A DNA stretch of 64,000 bases, from NCBI GenBank assembly GCA_026413225.1, contig CM048552.1:189258053-189322052 (forward strand), in the 5' to 3' direction. The DNA is from Otis tarda (Eukaryota; Chordata; Aves; Otidiformes; Otididae). Below the pieces are notes generated by a model, which was not told the DNA's origin, ran no database searches, and saw nothing but the letters and a program-made list of their open reading frames with translations. How positions within the stretch are numbered: the first letter of the stretch is position 1; each line of letters opens with the position of its first letter. Shown one piece after another: positions 11,553-23,166 of this stretch. Both the position numbers and the translations under genes were made by a program.

Positions 11553-11731
11553 GTATGTGCAGGATTTTCTCTGGGTTTGTAATCTGCTCTAATAAAAAGA
11601 GAATAATTGTGCAAAGGAAGTAAGCACAAAGAAAAAAAAAAAACAACCATCATCCTTGCACACAAGTATTTAAAATCAGAAAATCAATGGCTTTGATGCT
11701 GCATGCATTGTATTAATTTCTCTTTAGACAT

Positions 11732-12543
11732 CACAGAATCATAGCATGCCTTAGGTCGGAAGAACGCATAAAGATTGTCTTCAATGAGCAGGAACATCTT
11801 TCAGTAGACCAGGTTGCACAAAGCCCCAGGCGACCTCAACTTGAACACTCCCAGGCATAAGGCATCCAGAGCTTCTCTGGGCAACCTGTTAACAGTATCT
11901 CACCGTTGTAAAAAATGTTTTCCTTATATCCACACCTACCCTCTTCCAGTTTAAAACCATTACGCTTTGTGCTGTCACTACAGGCCTTGATTAAAAGTCT
12001 CTCTTTGCCTTTCTCTAAAGCCTCTTTTATATAATAAGAGGCCACCATAAGGTCTCCCGAGAGCCTTTTCTTCTCCAGGCTGAAGAACTTTCATTCTTTC
12101 AGTCTTTCCTCATAAAAGAGATGTTCCACCTCTGACCATTTTCATGGCCCTCCTGTGGACCCGCTATAACAGGTCCATGTTTTTCTTGTACTGAGAACTC
12201 CAGAGCTGGACACAGTACTTCAGGTGGAGTCTCACCAGAGTGGACTAGAGGGGCATAATCACCTGCCTCTCGACCTGCTGGCCATGCTTCTTTTTATGCA
12301 GCCCAGGATGTGGTTGGCTTTCTGGGCTGCAAGCACATATTGCCCTGTCACATTGTCCAATTTTTCATCCACCAATACCCTCAAGTCCTTCTTGGCAGGG
12401 CTTCTTTCAGTCCCTTCATGCCTCAGCCTGTACTGATACCCAGGGTTGCATCACCCCAGGTGCAGGACCTTGCTCTTGGTCTTGTTGAATTTCATGAAGT
12501 TCACATAGTGCCCACTTCTCAAGCCTGTCAGGGTCACCTCTGT
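11732..12543 (-). mobile_element. CR1 LINE 3' fragment, degraded, 180 bp after exon 2
   Basis: The minus strand carries a CR1 3' portion. Its 3' end is the CACAGAATCATAGCATG octamer region at 11732. It extends through the ORF2 C-terminus to a truncation near 12543, matching the segment around CTTGAGAAGTGGGC on the minus strand. It has many substitutions and indels and is older than the CR1 at 13281. It lies head-to-head in inverted orientation with that element, about 740 bp away. Confidence 0.9.
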
Positions 12544-13280
12544 TATTCAATCAAATCTGCACATGTCCACAAGGCTTATCAGTTTAATATAGTTAACTCA
12601 CATGAGATCTAGCTTACAATAAGAAAGGGTAAAAACATCCTGCATCCTTCTTACCCCCAGCCTGAATAACAAGATTTTCCACTGACAGCTGAATGAAGTG
12701 TTAACTGCTGTCTATGTAAAGCCACAATTAGGCTCACATATAACTGATCACTGACAAAACCCCTGTCCTTGAAGACTGTGCAGTAAGAAAAGTCAATCTT
12801 CTTCAAGTCAGAGATTTATGTCTATTATAAATTTACTTAGGAAAATCTAGAAGTTGAAAAAACAGTTAGGTTTTGGTTGTGAGACCTCTGGCATGTTAAT
12901 ATTATTCCTGCTATATTAGTGGGAAATCCTTAATCATTCATAGATGCAAATAATTCCAGAGAGAATAGTACTGGTAAGATATGGTCTGTTTGGATTAATT
13001 ATGAAACTCCCTTTAAAGTCAATTAAGATTTCAGCCCCTTCATGTAGGTCACCATTTCCCAGCTCAGCAAGGGAACACTGAGACATGGCCCAACTGATCA
13101 GAAATTCAGCACTGTCTCCCGTAGTTGTCCATCCTGTCAAGTACAACTAAAATAGTACAAACTCATATCCCTTTCTCCTTGTCTTCTCTCAAAGGAAAAA
13201 AATAATTACATACAGTCTAATTCATGATAAATGTTATACCTGCTCTGCTTCCCCTTGCCCTACCTTGAGACATCTAGTCT
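12544..13280. other. Spacer between inverted CR1 copies
   Basis: AT-rich unique sequence with nothing recognised. It would form the loop if the two CR1 copies pair in the pre-mRNA. Confidence 0.5.
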
Positions 13281-13382
13281 GGTGAGGTCCCCAATGACTG
13301 GAAGAGAGGGAACATAACCCCCATTTTTAAAAAGGGGAACAAGGAAGACCCGGGCAACTACAGGCCGGTCAGCCTCACCTCT

Positions 13383-14384
13383 GTGCCTGGCACGGTCATG
13401 GAGCAGATTCTCCTGGAAACCATGCTAAAGCACATGGAGAGCAAGGAGGTGGTTAGTGACAGCCAACATGGCTTCACTAAGGGCAGATTGTGGCTGACCA
13501 ATTTGGTGGCCTTCTATGACAGGGTGACAGCATCGGTGGACAAGGGACGAGCAATGGATATCATCTACCTGGACTTGTGCAAAGCTTTTGACACTGTCCC
13601 GCACAACATCCTTCTCTCTAAACTAGAGACGCATGGGTTTGATGGACAGACCACTCGGTGGATAAGGAGTTGGCTGGATGGCTGAATTCAGAGAGTGGCT
13701 CGATGTCCATGTGGAGACCGGTCACGAGTGGTGTCCCTCAGGGGTCCATGTTGGGCCCAGCCCTGTTCAACATCTTTGTCGGCGACATGGACAGTGGGAT
13801 AGAGGGCACCCTCAGCAAGTTCGCTGATGACACCAAGCTGTGTGGTGCTGTTGACAGGCTGGAAAGGAGGGATGCTATCCAGGAACAGGTTGCCCAGAGA
13901 GGTGAACTGGAAATGTTCAAGGGATGCTATCCTTGACAGGCTGGAGAGGTGGGCCCATGCAAACCTCATGAAGTTCAACCAGGCCAAGTGCAAGGTCCTG
14001 TACCTGGGTCGTGGCAACCCCAGGCACAAATACAGGCTGAGCAGAGAATGTATTGAGAGCAGCCCTGAGAAGGACTTGGGAGTGCTGGTGGACAAGAAAC
14101 TCAACATGAGCTGGCAATGAGCCCTTGCAGCCCAGAAAGCCAACCGCATGCTGGGCTGCATCAAGAGGAGTGTGGCCAGCAGGTCGAGGAAGGTGATTCT
14201 CCCTCTCTACTGTACCCTGGTGAGACCCCACCTGGAGTACTGTGTCCAGTTCTGGAGCCCCCAACATAAGAAGGACATGGACAAGTTGGAGAAGGTCCAG
14301 AGGAGGGCCACGAACATGATAAGAGGGCTGGAGCACCTTTCCTATGAGGACAGGCTGAGAGAGTTGGGGCTGTTCAGCCTGTAG
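13383..14384 (+). pseudogene. Broken CR1 ORF2 reverse transcriptase remnant
   Basis: This is the part of the CR1 above in which the polymerase and C-terminal region can be followed. The first piece (13383-13685) carries the [11 protein letters not shown] block. The second (13658-13936) is in another frame and carries the GVPQGS and FADD blocks. The third (about 13922-14384) returns to the first frame and carries [15 protein letters not shown] and [17 protein letters not shown], interrupted by a stop at 14118. The normal product nicks DNA and primes reverse transcription of its own RNA. This copy has lost the endonuclease half and is disrupted. Confidence 0.9.
13869..13932 (+). repeat. 52-bp insertion within CR1, flanked by a 12-bp direct repeat
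   Basis: GGGATGCTATCC occurs at 13869-13880 and again at 13921-13932. Between the repeats is a 40-bp segment that matches this element's own sequence at about 14575-14614 with one mismatch. Insert plus one repeat is 52 bp (52 mod 3 = 1), which exactly explains the frame change between the FADD piece and the downstream piece. Confidence 0.85.
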
Positions 14385-14740
14385 AAGAGGAGGCTCCGGG
14401 GAGACCTTATAGCGGTCTTCCAGTACCTCAAGGGGGCCTACAAAAAAAGCTGAGGAGAGGCTGTTCAGTAGGGCCTGTTGTGATAGGACAAGGGGTAATG
14501 GTTTTAAAACAGAGGGAGGTAGATTTAGATTGGATATTAGGAAAAAATGTTTTACAGTGAGAGTTGTAGAACACTGGAACAGGTTGCCCAGAGAGGTGAA
14601 CTGGAAACGTTCAAGGCCAGGCTGGATGAGGCTCTGAGCAACCTGATCTAGTTGGGGATGTCCCTGCTTCTTGCAGGGGGCTTGGTCTAGATGACCCTTG
14701 AAGGTCTCTTCCAACTCTAACCTTTCTATGATTGTATGAT

Positions 14741-16443
14741 CTCTAGGAGGTAGCTAGCCTCTTGCCTATCTTGTTTTAAGAAACTAGTAGAGACACGGTA
14801 CCATAACCCATAAACTCTGATATTTCTAGGACTCTTCCAGGAACAAAAACCTTAAAAATAGTTATACTATTGTATTGTATTTTCATCTATTGCAATTTTC
14901 ATATATTATAGGTACTGTATTAGTGTATTTCAATGAATAGCACATTGAAATGATTACAGCCCTTTCACAGATAATGCATACAATATACTTTAATTACAGT
15001 ATAATGTACTTGCTATGGATAGAATTGTAGATAATAGGTAAAGAGTATAATTTTTGCTGATAAAATAACATGGATTCTATGCTTTTTCGTAGACAGTAGG
15101 CCTTTGTACAAATGTGTGTGCCTGCCTTCTCTTCTAGACAGTAAAAGCAGAGCTCCTTTATAATGACAACAGATTTATCTCAGAGAAGGGGAAGAAAATG
15201 ATATTCACTTTATGTTTGGCTTGTTTCATTATTTCTCAACTGATAGTGCAGATGAGAATACAATGTGTGGGAATTTCTTAATGCAGTGTACGAAGACCCA
15301 GAAGGCTCAGTGCACGGCCCTGTGCAAAGCCAGTTAAACCACCTGTGTCTCCATTCTCCAGCCTCTGTAGTGGAATTTGCCATTTGCAGTGTGGAATTCA
15401 TCTTACTTGATGTCCAAAGCTGTGTCTCATCTTTCATCTGGCTGCCTTGGCTTCCCTTACCAGTAGAGAAAAATGGAGATCCCTGGAGAGAAACTCATGC
15501 TGTCTTTCTCAATTACTTGTCTTAAGATTACATAAATCACTTTTTGGACTAGCTAGGGAGAGTCTACAAATTTACCTTACACTATATGCCTAAATTTCAG
15601 GATGTTCTTTAAACTTTCAGGACTACTTTTTGGTATGTGTCACATCTACTGTAGTGGAAATGCTTGAATACAAATAGTAAAACTTGTTTTAGGTGAGCTT
15701 CATGCTGTAACCAGATGAGAAATAGGCTTACTTTTGGGGCACAAACTACAGTGTTAAATTAGCCACAAACTGCTTTGCTTCAAACCAGAGGCTCTCTGGG
15801 CTGGAGCTTAAGACCACTGTTTCATTGCCAGACTCCACTGCTGGCTGGCATGAAGAGTGCTGCTTCTCTTTCTCTTCCTTGGTTTCCCTATGGGATATTA
15901 GTGTTAACGTCCTTTTCAGATTTAATGTGGCAAAGTGTTTTACAATAGCCAAGTTATATTTTATTTTCACAGCTGCACTTGCTGAGGGTCTTCCCATTAC
16001 TGTAAAGCATGAAGAATAATCATGAATCATTTGAATAAAAATGTCTCCTTTTGGGTCTGTACAAGGCTAGGTTTGCAAATGCAAATATTGCTTACAAGCC
16101 AGTGCTTGCAAAAAACAATCTTTAAGTAAATAGATAATTTACACACACATGTCGTTGTTTTCACCGGAGACCTCAACAACCATTAAGCTTCCATGGGTGT
16201 CATATATGCAGATAATCACATTGGTTCATTTTTAGGAACAGGTCATGCTGAAAAGAATGTAAATGTGGATTACATTTTTGCTGCATCGAAGCAGATACAA
16301 CTGCGCATATTTAATACAACCAAAAGTACCTTCTGGCTGAAAACTCATTAAAATAGGCTAAAGATATGAAATCTAGATGCTTAGAATTCTATATTAAAAT
16401 TTGTATTTTCAATGTTTAGTCAGAAAGATACATTTTTCCCATG
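14741..16443. other. Intron 2 spacer, unique AT-rich sequence
   Basis: No exon, RNA gene or mobile element recognised. The short open frames around 15210-15525 and 15746-16030 have no family signature. Confidence 0.5.
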
Positions 16444-16448
16444 GAGAA

Positions 16449-17579
16449 TATTGTAGTTTAGTCCCTGCTTGGGACCAAGCTACGCAGTTTTTCACTCACT
16501 CTCCTCACCCTCCGAGAGAATGGAGGAGAGAAAACACAACAAAAAGCTCAAGGTTTGAGGTAAGGACAGGGAGAGATCATTGAAGTTACTGCTACAGGCA
16601 AAACAGACTCGACTTCAGGAAAACTATTTATTTATTATTATTATTGTTAATAAAACCAAAACAGGATAATGAGAGAGAGAACAAAAAGAACTTCCCCCCA
16701 CCCCTCTCTCTTCCCAGGCTTAACTTAATTTCAAATTATCTCTACCTCCTTCCCTCCCCGATTGCCACAGTGGGGAACAGGGAATGAAGGTTGCAGTCAG
16801 TTCATCACATCACCTTGCACTGCTCCTTCCTCCTCAAGGGAAGAACTCCTCACGTTCCTCCCCTGCTCAAGTGTGGGGCCCCTCCCACGGGCTACAGTCC
16901 TTCATGAACTGCTCCAGTGTGGGTTGTTTTTCCACGGGGTGCAGTCCCTCAGGAACCAGTTGCCCCAGCATGAGCTCTCCATGGGCCACAGCCTCCTTCA
17001 GGCACCCACCTGCCCTGGCATGGAGTCCTCCACGGGCTGCAGGTTGATCTCTGCTCCTCCGTGGGCCTCCATGGGCTGCAGGGGGACAGCCGACCTCACC
17101 ATGGGCTGCACCACGGGCTGCAGGGGAATCTCTGCTCTGGTGCCCGGAGCACCTCCTCCCTCTCCTTCGCTAACCTTAGCGTCTGCAGCCGTTCCTCTCA
17201 CAAGAAATTCTTCACAATCAGGCTCAGGCAGATGCCTCTCATGTTCTCGTCACATCTCCTCTCTTGACTTCTCTTGGCTGGACGGGCCAAATTGGGCCCA
17301 GATGGCCATCCAGCGGGAGGCCAGAGCATGAGGGCTGCAAGGTCCATGAAGCTTGCGCACCACCCCCCACTCACTTCTGCTTATTCCTTTTTATTTTTTA
17401 TTTTCCCCTTCTTAAATATGTTATCACAGAGGCGTCATTGCTGTTGCCAATGAGCTTGGTCCCAGCCAGCGGCAGGTCCACACTATACCCGTCCAAATTT
17501 GCCAGACAAAGGGGGGACTTCTAGAAGCTTCTCACAGCAGCTGCCACTGTAGGCCCCCCAGCTACATAAAACCAGCACA
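16449..17579 (-). mobile_element. Solo LTR, older copy, antisense, TSD GAGAA
   Basis: An 1131-bp LTR in reverse orientation. The plus strand begins TATTGTAGTTTAG (the mutated 3' end of the LTR) and ends ACCAGCACA. It is flanked by a perfect GAGAA duplication (16444-16448 and 17580-17584). The core repeat, A-rich promoter region and pyrimidine or poly(A)-site region align with the other copies, but it is more diverged. A TTA-rich microsatellite (about 16625-16650) has expanded at the poly(A) signal position. No internal viral sequence adjoins it. Confidence 0.9.
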
Positions 17580-17584
17580 GAGAA

Positions 17585-20500
17585 TCAAGTTCCTTTTGAA
17601 AATCTATTTCAAACTACAGTTTGACTATTTTGATTACTTTTATTGGTAAACATTTGCCGTATTATTAAGCTGATGATTCATTTCAGACTTTGGACACATA
17701 CATAGTGTCTTTGCCTGTTTGGTTTTCCTTCTTTGTGTAAGGTTGGTCATCTGTGGTAAAATCCTGGCCCTTTCAAGTTTGTGGGATTTTTGCCATTGAT
17801 TCAGTGGGGTCAAGATTTCACCCTTTTGCTAGTTTGGTTTTTTTTTCCCTTGATGAAAAGTTATTCATTGAGGAAACAGAAAATAACTAATAAGAAAAAT
17901 GCATGTGCGAAATACTGCCAAGCTCAAGAAACAATGTAGATTCCCAAATATTTCATTAGTGATTGAAGTTGTGAGCATTCAAATGCAGAAAAAAACTGAT
18001 ATGACTCACGATTTACAATTAAATGAATTAGCTCTCACTAATTTTTTACATTCATGAGGTAATATACTATGTGTATACATAGCTAATTTCAGCTTCGCTC
18101 CAATACAATAATGTTAATGTAAATTCCAACAAAAGGAATTTAAGCATAAGATTTCCTATATAATTCAAGAACTTATTGACAATGTCAGAAATCCAGAAAA
18201 AAAATGTCCCCTGGTATCAGCAGAAAGCTACAGTTCTTCAGGACAGCTGAAATGTATCTTTTGACAGAACTACTTTTTTTTTTTCCCCAGAAACTATTTC
18301 TTTAAAACATTTAAATGTTTAAAAAGAAATATGAAAAAGTAAAAATATATTAATTCTGACCAAGAAACAATACATTTAATTAAAATAACACATTTTTGCC
18401 AAAGTTTTCCAACCAATATCTTCAAGATTAGGAGATGTCACTGAATCTTACTTTTAACCTTACTCTCCCCCCTGCAAATAATCCATCAGATCTTGTCAAA
18501 GTTATATGCCAGCTCTCTAGTTTACTGACCACTCAGCTATTGGACTCCACCTAATATCAATACGAGATGTGCTTTACATTTCAAAGATCACATGGGTTAC
18601 AGTGGGTTTAAGCTGATTATCGATATATGGATACATCTGGTGCCACCTGGTGACTACAGATCAGGCGTGTATGTTTAACAGCTTTGAATTGTATTTGATG
18701 CCTTCTGTTACTCAGTTTGAGTGAGGTTTTTGTGGTATACTTTAATACAACTCAGGAAAAGGTTATTTTGTCACTTGCATTATATTTTCTACACTTTTAT
18801 AGCTGTACCAGATGCTAGAGCACATGTAAAAAAGAATAACACAGATTAAGGTGAATGAGTTGAGGAAACTTGTCCAAGTACTTTTAAATTACCAGTTCCT
18901 CAAAGCCATATGTCCTGAATTATCTGCCAAGACACTTGTTGCTTATCCTGATGGATAGTTGAATACCAAATCAAGAGGAGAAAAAAAGCTGTTTTTAAAA
19001 ATTCAGAATGCAGAAAACATTTTTATCTTGTTAAATTGCATACAGGATCCGCAGATGGGATGGGGGTTAGGTAGCATTAAAATTTAGTACAGTACCTGTA
19101 TCTAAAATCACAGTGTGCTCTGCTGCTTGAGGAACCCAGGCATCCATCTCTAGCTGAGTGGTTCATTGCCTAGATATGCGTCTGTGTTCAGGGAACACTG
19201 AAGCAGAGGTGTAGCTGTCTTCTAAGGATGCTACAAAACACATAAGTGAAGCGAAGCCTCAGTTATTAAAACTTGAATCTATGTAGCATCGTATTAGCTG
19301 ACAAACTAGATTTAGAGCATGGGAACCTGGCTGCAATGTTTACAGGTGTTTCCTGACTAGCAAAAGCACGTTGTAGTGCTTTTATGCCTCCCTGTTCACT
19401 AGTAGATATCGATCTTGTGATACTGTGGGTATTTTTATAGGTGGATATCCTAGGGACAGCTTTCTGCATATGTCTGAGAAAAATACCGTGCTAAAGCCAG
19501 ACTGGCATTTGCAAACACAAAGGAATTGCTAGAGGAGGGAGAACTTTAGGACAGGGAGGGAAGTGATCACAGTGATATGTCCCTGGGTCACTCCTGTGGT
19601 ATTGAGTCAATTAGCGTGAAAACACTGCTGGACACAGAAGGAGGGTCATGGTAAGAAGATGGAAGCTGGCTGTCCCTGACCCCTGGAGCTTTCCTCCACT
19701 TAGACTGGAACTGAAAAGGTAGTAGCTATCAAGGCAGTTTGGGAGGTAAATCTATATAGCAGATTACTCAGTCTGTGAGTGCTTTGGATGCACAGATCAA
19801 ATGTCACCTTGCACTGTCTTCCTCAGAGGTGCTGGTGTCCTCAGTGAGTCTTCTATCCCTCTCTTGTCCACTGTTCAAACAGATTTCTCTATTAACAGGA
19901 AGATCTTTCTGCCTGTAGTGCATCAGTTTCTTGTACATCACCTTTGCATTTCCAGGGTGTCCTGGCAGGGTACCTGATACCCAATTTTTTCTCATTTCTT
20001 GTTGAGTCAACATTAGTGGAACAGTCAATGCATGCAGTCAGTGCATGCTTTCTGATGCCCTGACTTATCCAACCTTTGTAGGAATTGCTTCAATTAACTC
20101 CATCTCTGCAAGAATGCTGTGAAATGTGCATTGGGGATTGGCTTGACTCGTCCTTTTATGTGTTGTGCTCTTGCATCACATACTGAGAAAAGAAATCGCT
20201 AACATAGGGTTGGAGTGGGAAGCTGAAAAGAGACCATAGCCACCTACTGCACCTTTCAGAGGCTGTTCACTCTCCTGGAACAACCAGTAAGGTCACATCG
20301 TAAACTAGTTTATGCAAAATCCCTGTCATCTGCTTGTTGTACTTTGAAATGTGGGATTTCTGCATCTCATACTTGCAGCCTCTGTTTCTGCCGCTTGCTT
20401 ACCCATACAGACTCAGTCATGGTCCGTGTCAGTCTAAGTCAAACCAGGAAGCCAGGCCTCAGCTTCTCCAATGTGGACTTCAGACACTGTTGGCCTCTAA

Positions 20501-20860
20501 AAATGCGAATCAATGGCACAGACTGTTTTATTTCATTGGTTTTCATGGGTTTTCCTGGCAGTGTTTCAAAAGCCCAAGTAAGGATAAGTTCAATGTGTGC
20601 CTAAGTATTGAGGGGAAAAGTATTTATTAGAACAGACAAAATCCAAACCTCTGAAACTTCAAAGTTAGACAGACATTCCTGAAGGACTGAAAGACATGCA
20701 GCATATTCCTTGGTGAACAGCCTATTGCGTGTGGGTACCAGAGACAGGGTAAGAGTCTCACATGTCATTGGGAAGTGGTGGAAGATACTGATACCTGAAT
20801 TAGCATCTCAGCACCTTCATGAGTTTTTACTGTCTTTTCAAAGCTAGAAGTTGCTTAAGA
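17585..20860. other. Intron 2 spacer, unique AT-rich sequence
   Basis: Nothing recognised except short homopolymer runs (T-tract near 18272). No supported coding sequence. The small open frames at 19266-19469, 19804-20028 and 20334-20630 lack codon bias or known motifs. Confidence 0.5.
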
Positions 20861-20927
20861 TGGGGTTGGACTAGATAATCTTTGAAGGTCCCTTCCAACC
20901 CATACCATTCTATGATGCTATGATGCT
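20861..20927 (+). mobile_element. CR1 3' tip
   Basis: A very short remnant of the CR1 3' UTR: GGTTGGACTAGATAATC, GGTCCCTTCCAACCC and then CTATGATGCTATGATG octamers. Confidence 0.85.
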
Positions 20928-21242
20928 AAAATGGAGATGATCACAGCAAGGATGACCAATGCCACCTGGTTACAGTGGACCTGGAAATGCCCACACATCC
21001 CAAATTAACATATATTCACTCTGCAGAATGCTCTTCCACCACCTCAATTCTCCCCATAATTCCCATGCTTTCTACAAACTTGATTAGCTACCATTTGGGT
21101 TGCATTCAAGTTTCTGATTTCACTACCAGATTCTGAGACTCCCTCAGGAAAAGTGTAAGGACAGTTACCATTTTCTCTCCAGATAGATGGTGAGCAACTC
21201 CTCTTTCTTAGTATTTAAGGGCCTCTTTAGTGCCCTCTCTGG
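20928..21242. other. Short unique spacer before the LTR
   Basis: Nothing recognised. Confidence 0.5.
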
Positions 21243-21247
21243 TCATG

Positions 21248-22396
21248 TGTCATGGTTTTGTTATTGAGGGGGGGCCTAAGGTGGTAGCTTCTGCAGGAAA
21301 CTGCTAGAAGTCGCTCCCCTTTGTTCAGTGGACTCGGCCAGGCCTAGGGCAGACCTGCTGCTGGCCAAGGCCAAGCCGATTGGTAGACGAATGTTCCGTG
21401 ATAACGCCTCTGCGATAACGTATTTAAGAAGGGGAAAACAGAGAAAAAAAAAAAAGAGAAGAGAAGATGTGAAGAAGCTGAGCGGGGGCAGAGGCGCAGA
21501 GGGGGAGGCGCAGGCCTCCTGGGCCTTGCAGGCCTCACCCTCTGGCCTCTCGCCAGGCGGCCGACTGGGCCCGACTCGGCCCGGCCCGGCTGCAAGAAGT
21601 GGAGAGGAGATGAGAAGTGAATAAGATATAAAAGATCCTGAGAGACATCTACCACCCTGTTGTGAGTGAGGAACGGCTGCAGACGCCAAGGTCAGTTCAG
21701 AAAGGAGGGGGAGGAGTAATGCGGCTCCTGGCCAAGATTCCCCTGCAGCCTGTGGTGATGACCATGGTGGAGCAGGTTGTCCCCCTGCAGCCCATGGAGG
21801 TCCACGGAGGAGCAGAGATCCACTTGGAGCCCGTGAAGGACCCCGTACCGGGGGAGGTGGATGCCTGAAGGCGGCTGTGGCCAGTGGAGGGCCCGCTGGG
21901 ACAGCTGTTCTGGAGAGACTGTACTCCGTGGAAGAGATGACCCACGCCGGAGCAGTTCCACGAAGGACTGTGGCCCGTGGGAGGGACCCCACGATGGAGC
22001 AGGGGAGGAATGTGAGGAGTTCTTCCCCCGACCATGAAGCAGCGGCGTGAAACAACGTATGATGAGATGAACTGACTGCAACCCCCATTCCCTCTTCCCC
22101 CTGTGCCGCTCGGGGGGAAGGTAGTAGAGATAAAGTTAAGCTTGGGAAGAGGGAGGGGTGGATGGAGGTTATCTTGTTCCCTGTCTCATTATCCTGCTGT
22201 TTGTAGTAATAAATGAATAGTTTTCCCCAAGCCGAGTCTGTTTTGCCCGTGACGGTAACTTTAAGGATTTCTCCCTGTCCTTATCTCAAACCTCGAGCCG
22301 TTTTTCCTTATATTTTCTCTCCCTGTTCTCTCGGAGGGTGGGGGGAGTGAGAGAGAGACTGCGTAGTCTGGTCCTGATCAGGGCTGAACTACGACA
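21248..22396 (+). mobile_element. Solo LTR, young family, sense, TSD TCATG
   Basis: An 1149-bp LTR begins TGTCATGGTTTTGTTATTG and ends GGGCTGAACTACGACA. It has a perfect TCATG duplication (21243-21247 and 22397-22401). It retains a CCGATTGG version of the CCAAT element, TATTTAAG near 21421-21428, the core tandem repeat and AATAAA at 22208-22213. It is close in sequence to the copies at 2712 and 59874. No adjoining gag, pol or env is present. It lies in intron 2 in the direction of TRPC4 transcription. Confidence 0.93.
22208..22213 (+). terminator. LTR poly(A) signal AATAAA, sense strand in intron 2
   Basis: The motif sits at the expected place of the R region of the LTR, followed by the U5-like segment. 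Because it is in TRPC4 sense, it could end a pre-mRNA early. Use is unproven. Confidence 0.45.
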
Positions 22397-22401
22397 TCAT
22401 G

Positions 22402-22757
22402 GCAGGCTTTACAACTGGGATATTCCTGATCAGCTGGGTAAAAGAGATGGTATGTTTTAGCCTTTATCTCTGGAGGCAAGGACTGAAATGAAAGACAAAA
22501 TTTTGCTGTAGGGACTAAGGACAGCAAGATGATTACATGCTTTTATATTATAAAGAAAATGGAATCTGGAAGAGATGGGTGAGGTGAGAAGCGGTATGTA
22601 AGATGATGGCAGCTCTGATACTTTGCACACCAGATATTAGTCCAGGAATCTAACTCAGCCAAACATAACATAATGCTTCTGTATGTCACATGCACAGTGC
22701 TTGCCATGGACATTTTAGCCATGTGTGAACAAGAAAATCCAGGACATTTTGGAGTTC
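22402..22757. other. Short intron 2 spacer
   Basis: Unique sequence between an LTR and a CR1, nothing recognised. Confidence 0.5.
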
Positions 22758-23166
22758 AAGAATCAGAGAATCAGAATGGTTTGGGTTGAAAGGGACCTTA
22801 AAGATAATCTAGTTCCAACTCCCCTGACACGGGCAGGGACAAGTTCCACTGCACCAGGTTGCTCAAAGCCCCATCCAGCCTAACCCTGAACACTTCCAGG
22901 GATGGGGCATCCACAGCTTCTCTGGGCAAGCTCTTCCAGTGCCTCACCACCCTCACAGTAAAACATTTCTTATGCCTAATCTAAACCTAGCCTCTACCAG
23001 TTTAAAGCCATTACCCTTTGTCCTATTCCTGTATACCCTTTTAAAAAGTCCCTCCTCAGTTTTCTTTCACCCACCAGCACTCCCAAGTCCTTCTCCTCAG
23101 GGCTGCTCTCGATCCATTCTCCACCCAGCCTATATTTGTGCCTGGGATTGCCCTGACCCACGTGGA
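22758..23166 (-). mobile_element. CR1 3' fragment with internal deletion
   Basis: Minus-strand CR1: the 3' tip (AGAATCAGAGAATCAGAATGG on plus), then the ORF2 C-terminus up to about 23062. It then jumps directly to the part upstream (CACCCACCAGCACTCCCAAG) and runs to about 23166. About 350-370 bp of the element present in the copy at 48391 is missing at the junction. Confidence 0.9.

Larger units (their letters stand above)
13281..14740 (+). mobile_element. CR1 LINE, longest copy in the window: RT domain to 3' end
   Basis: A 5'-truncated CR1 of 1.46 kb on the sense strand. It covers the second half of ORF2 and the 3' UTR and ends in CTATGATTGTATGAT octamers. Reverse transcriptase motifs are visible as [36 protein letters not shown] and the catalytic FADDTKL. 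The frame is broken by a TGA at 13683-13685 with a frame change, a 52-bp insertion at about 13881-13932 that causes another frame change, a TGA at 14118-14120, a TAG near 14382 and an A-run slip near 14443. It therefore cannot make active protein. Confidence 0.95.

Noticed and set aside
2712-22396. The sense LTRs at 2712 and 21248 as the two ends of one provirus
   Set aside because: Each has its own complete and different 5-bp duplication. The 17 kb between them holds TRPC4 exon 2 and CR1 elements, with no viral genes.
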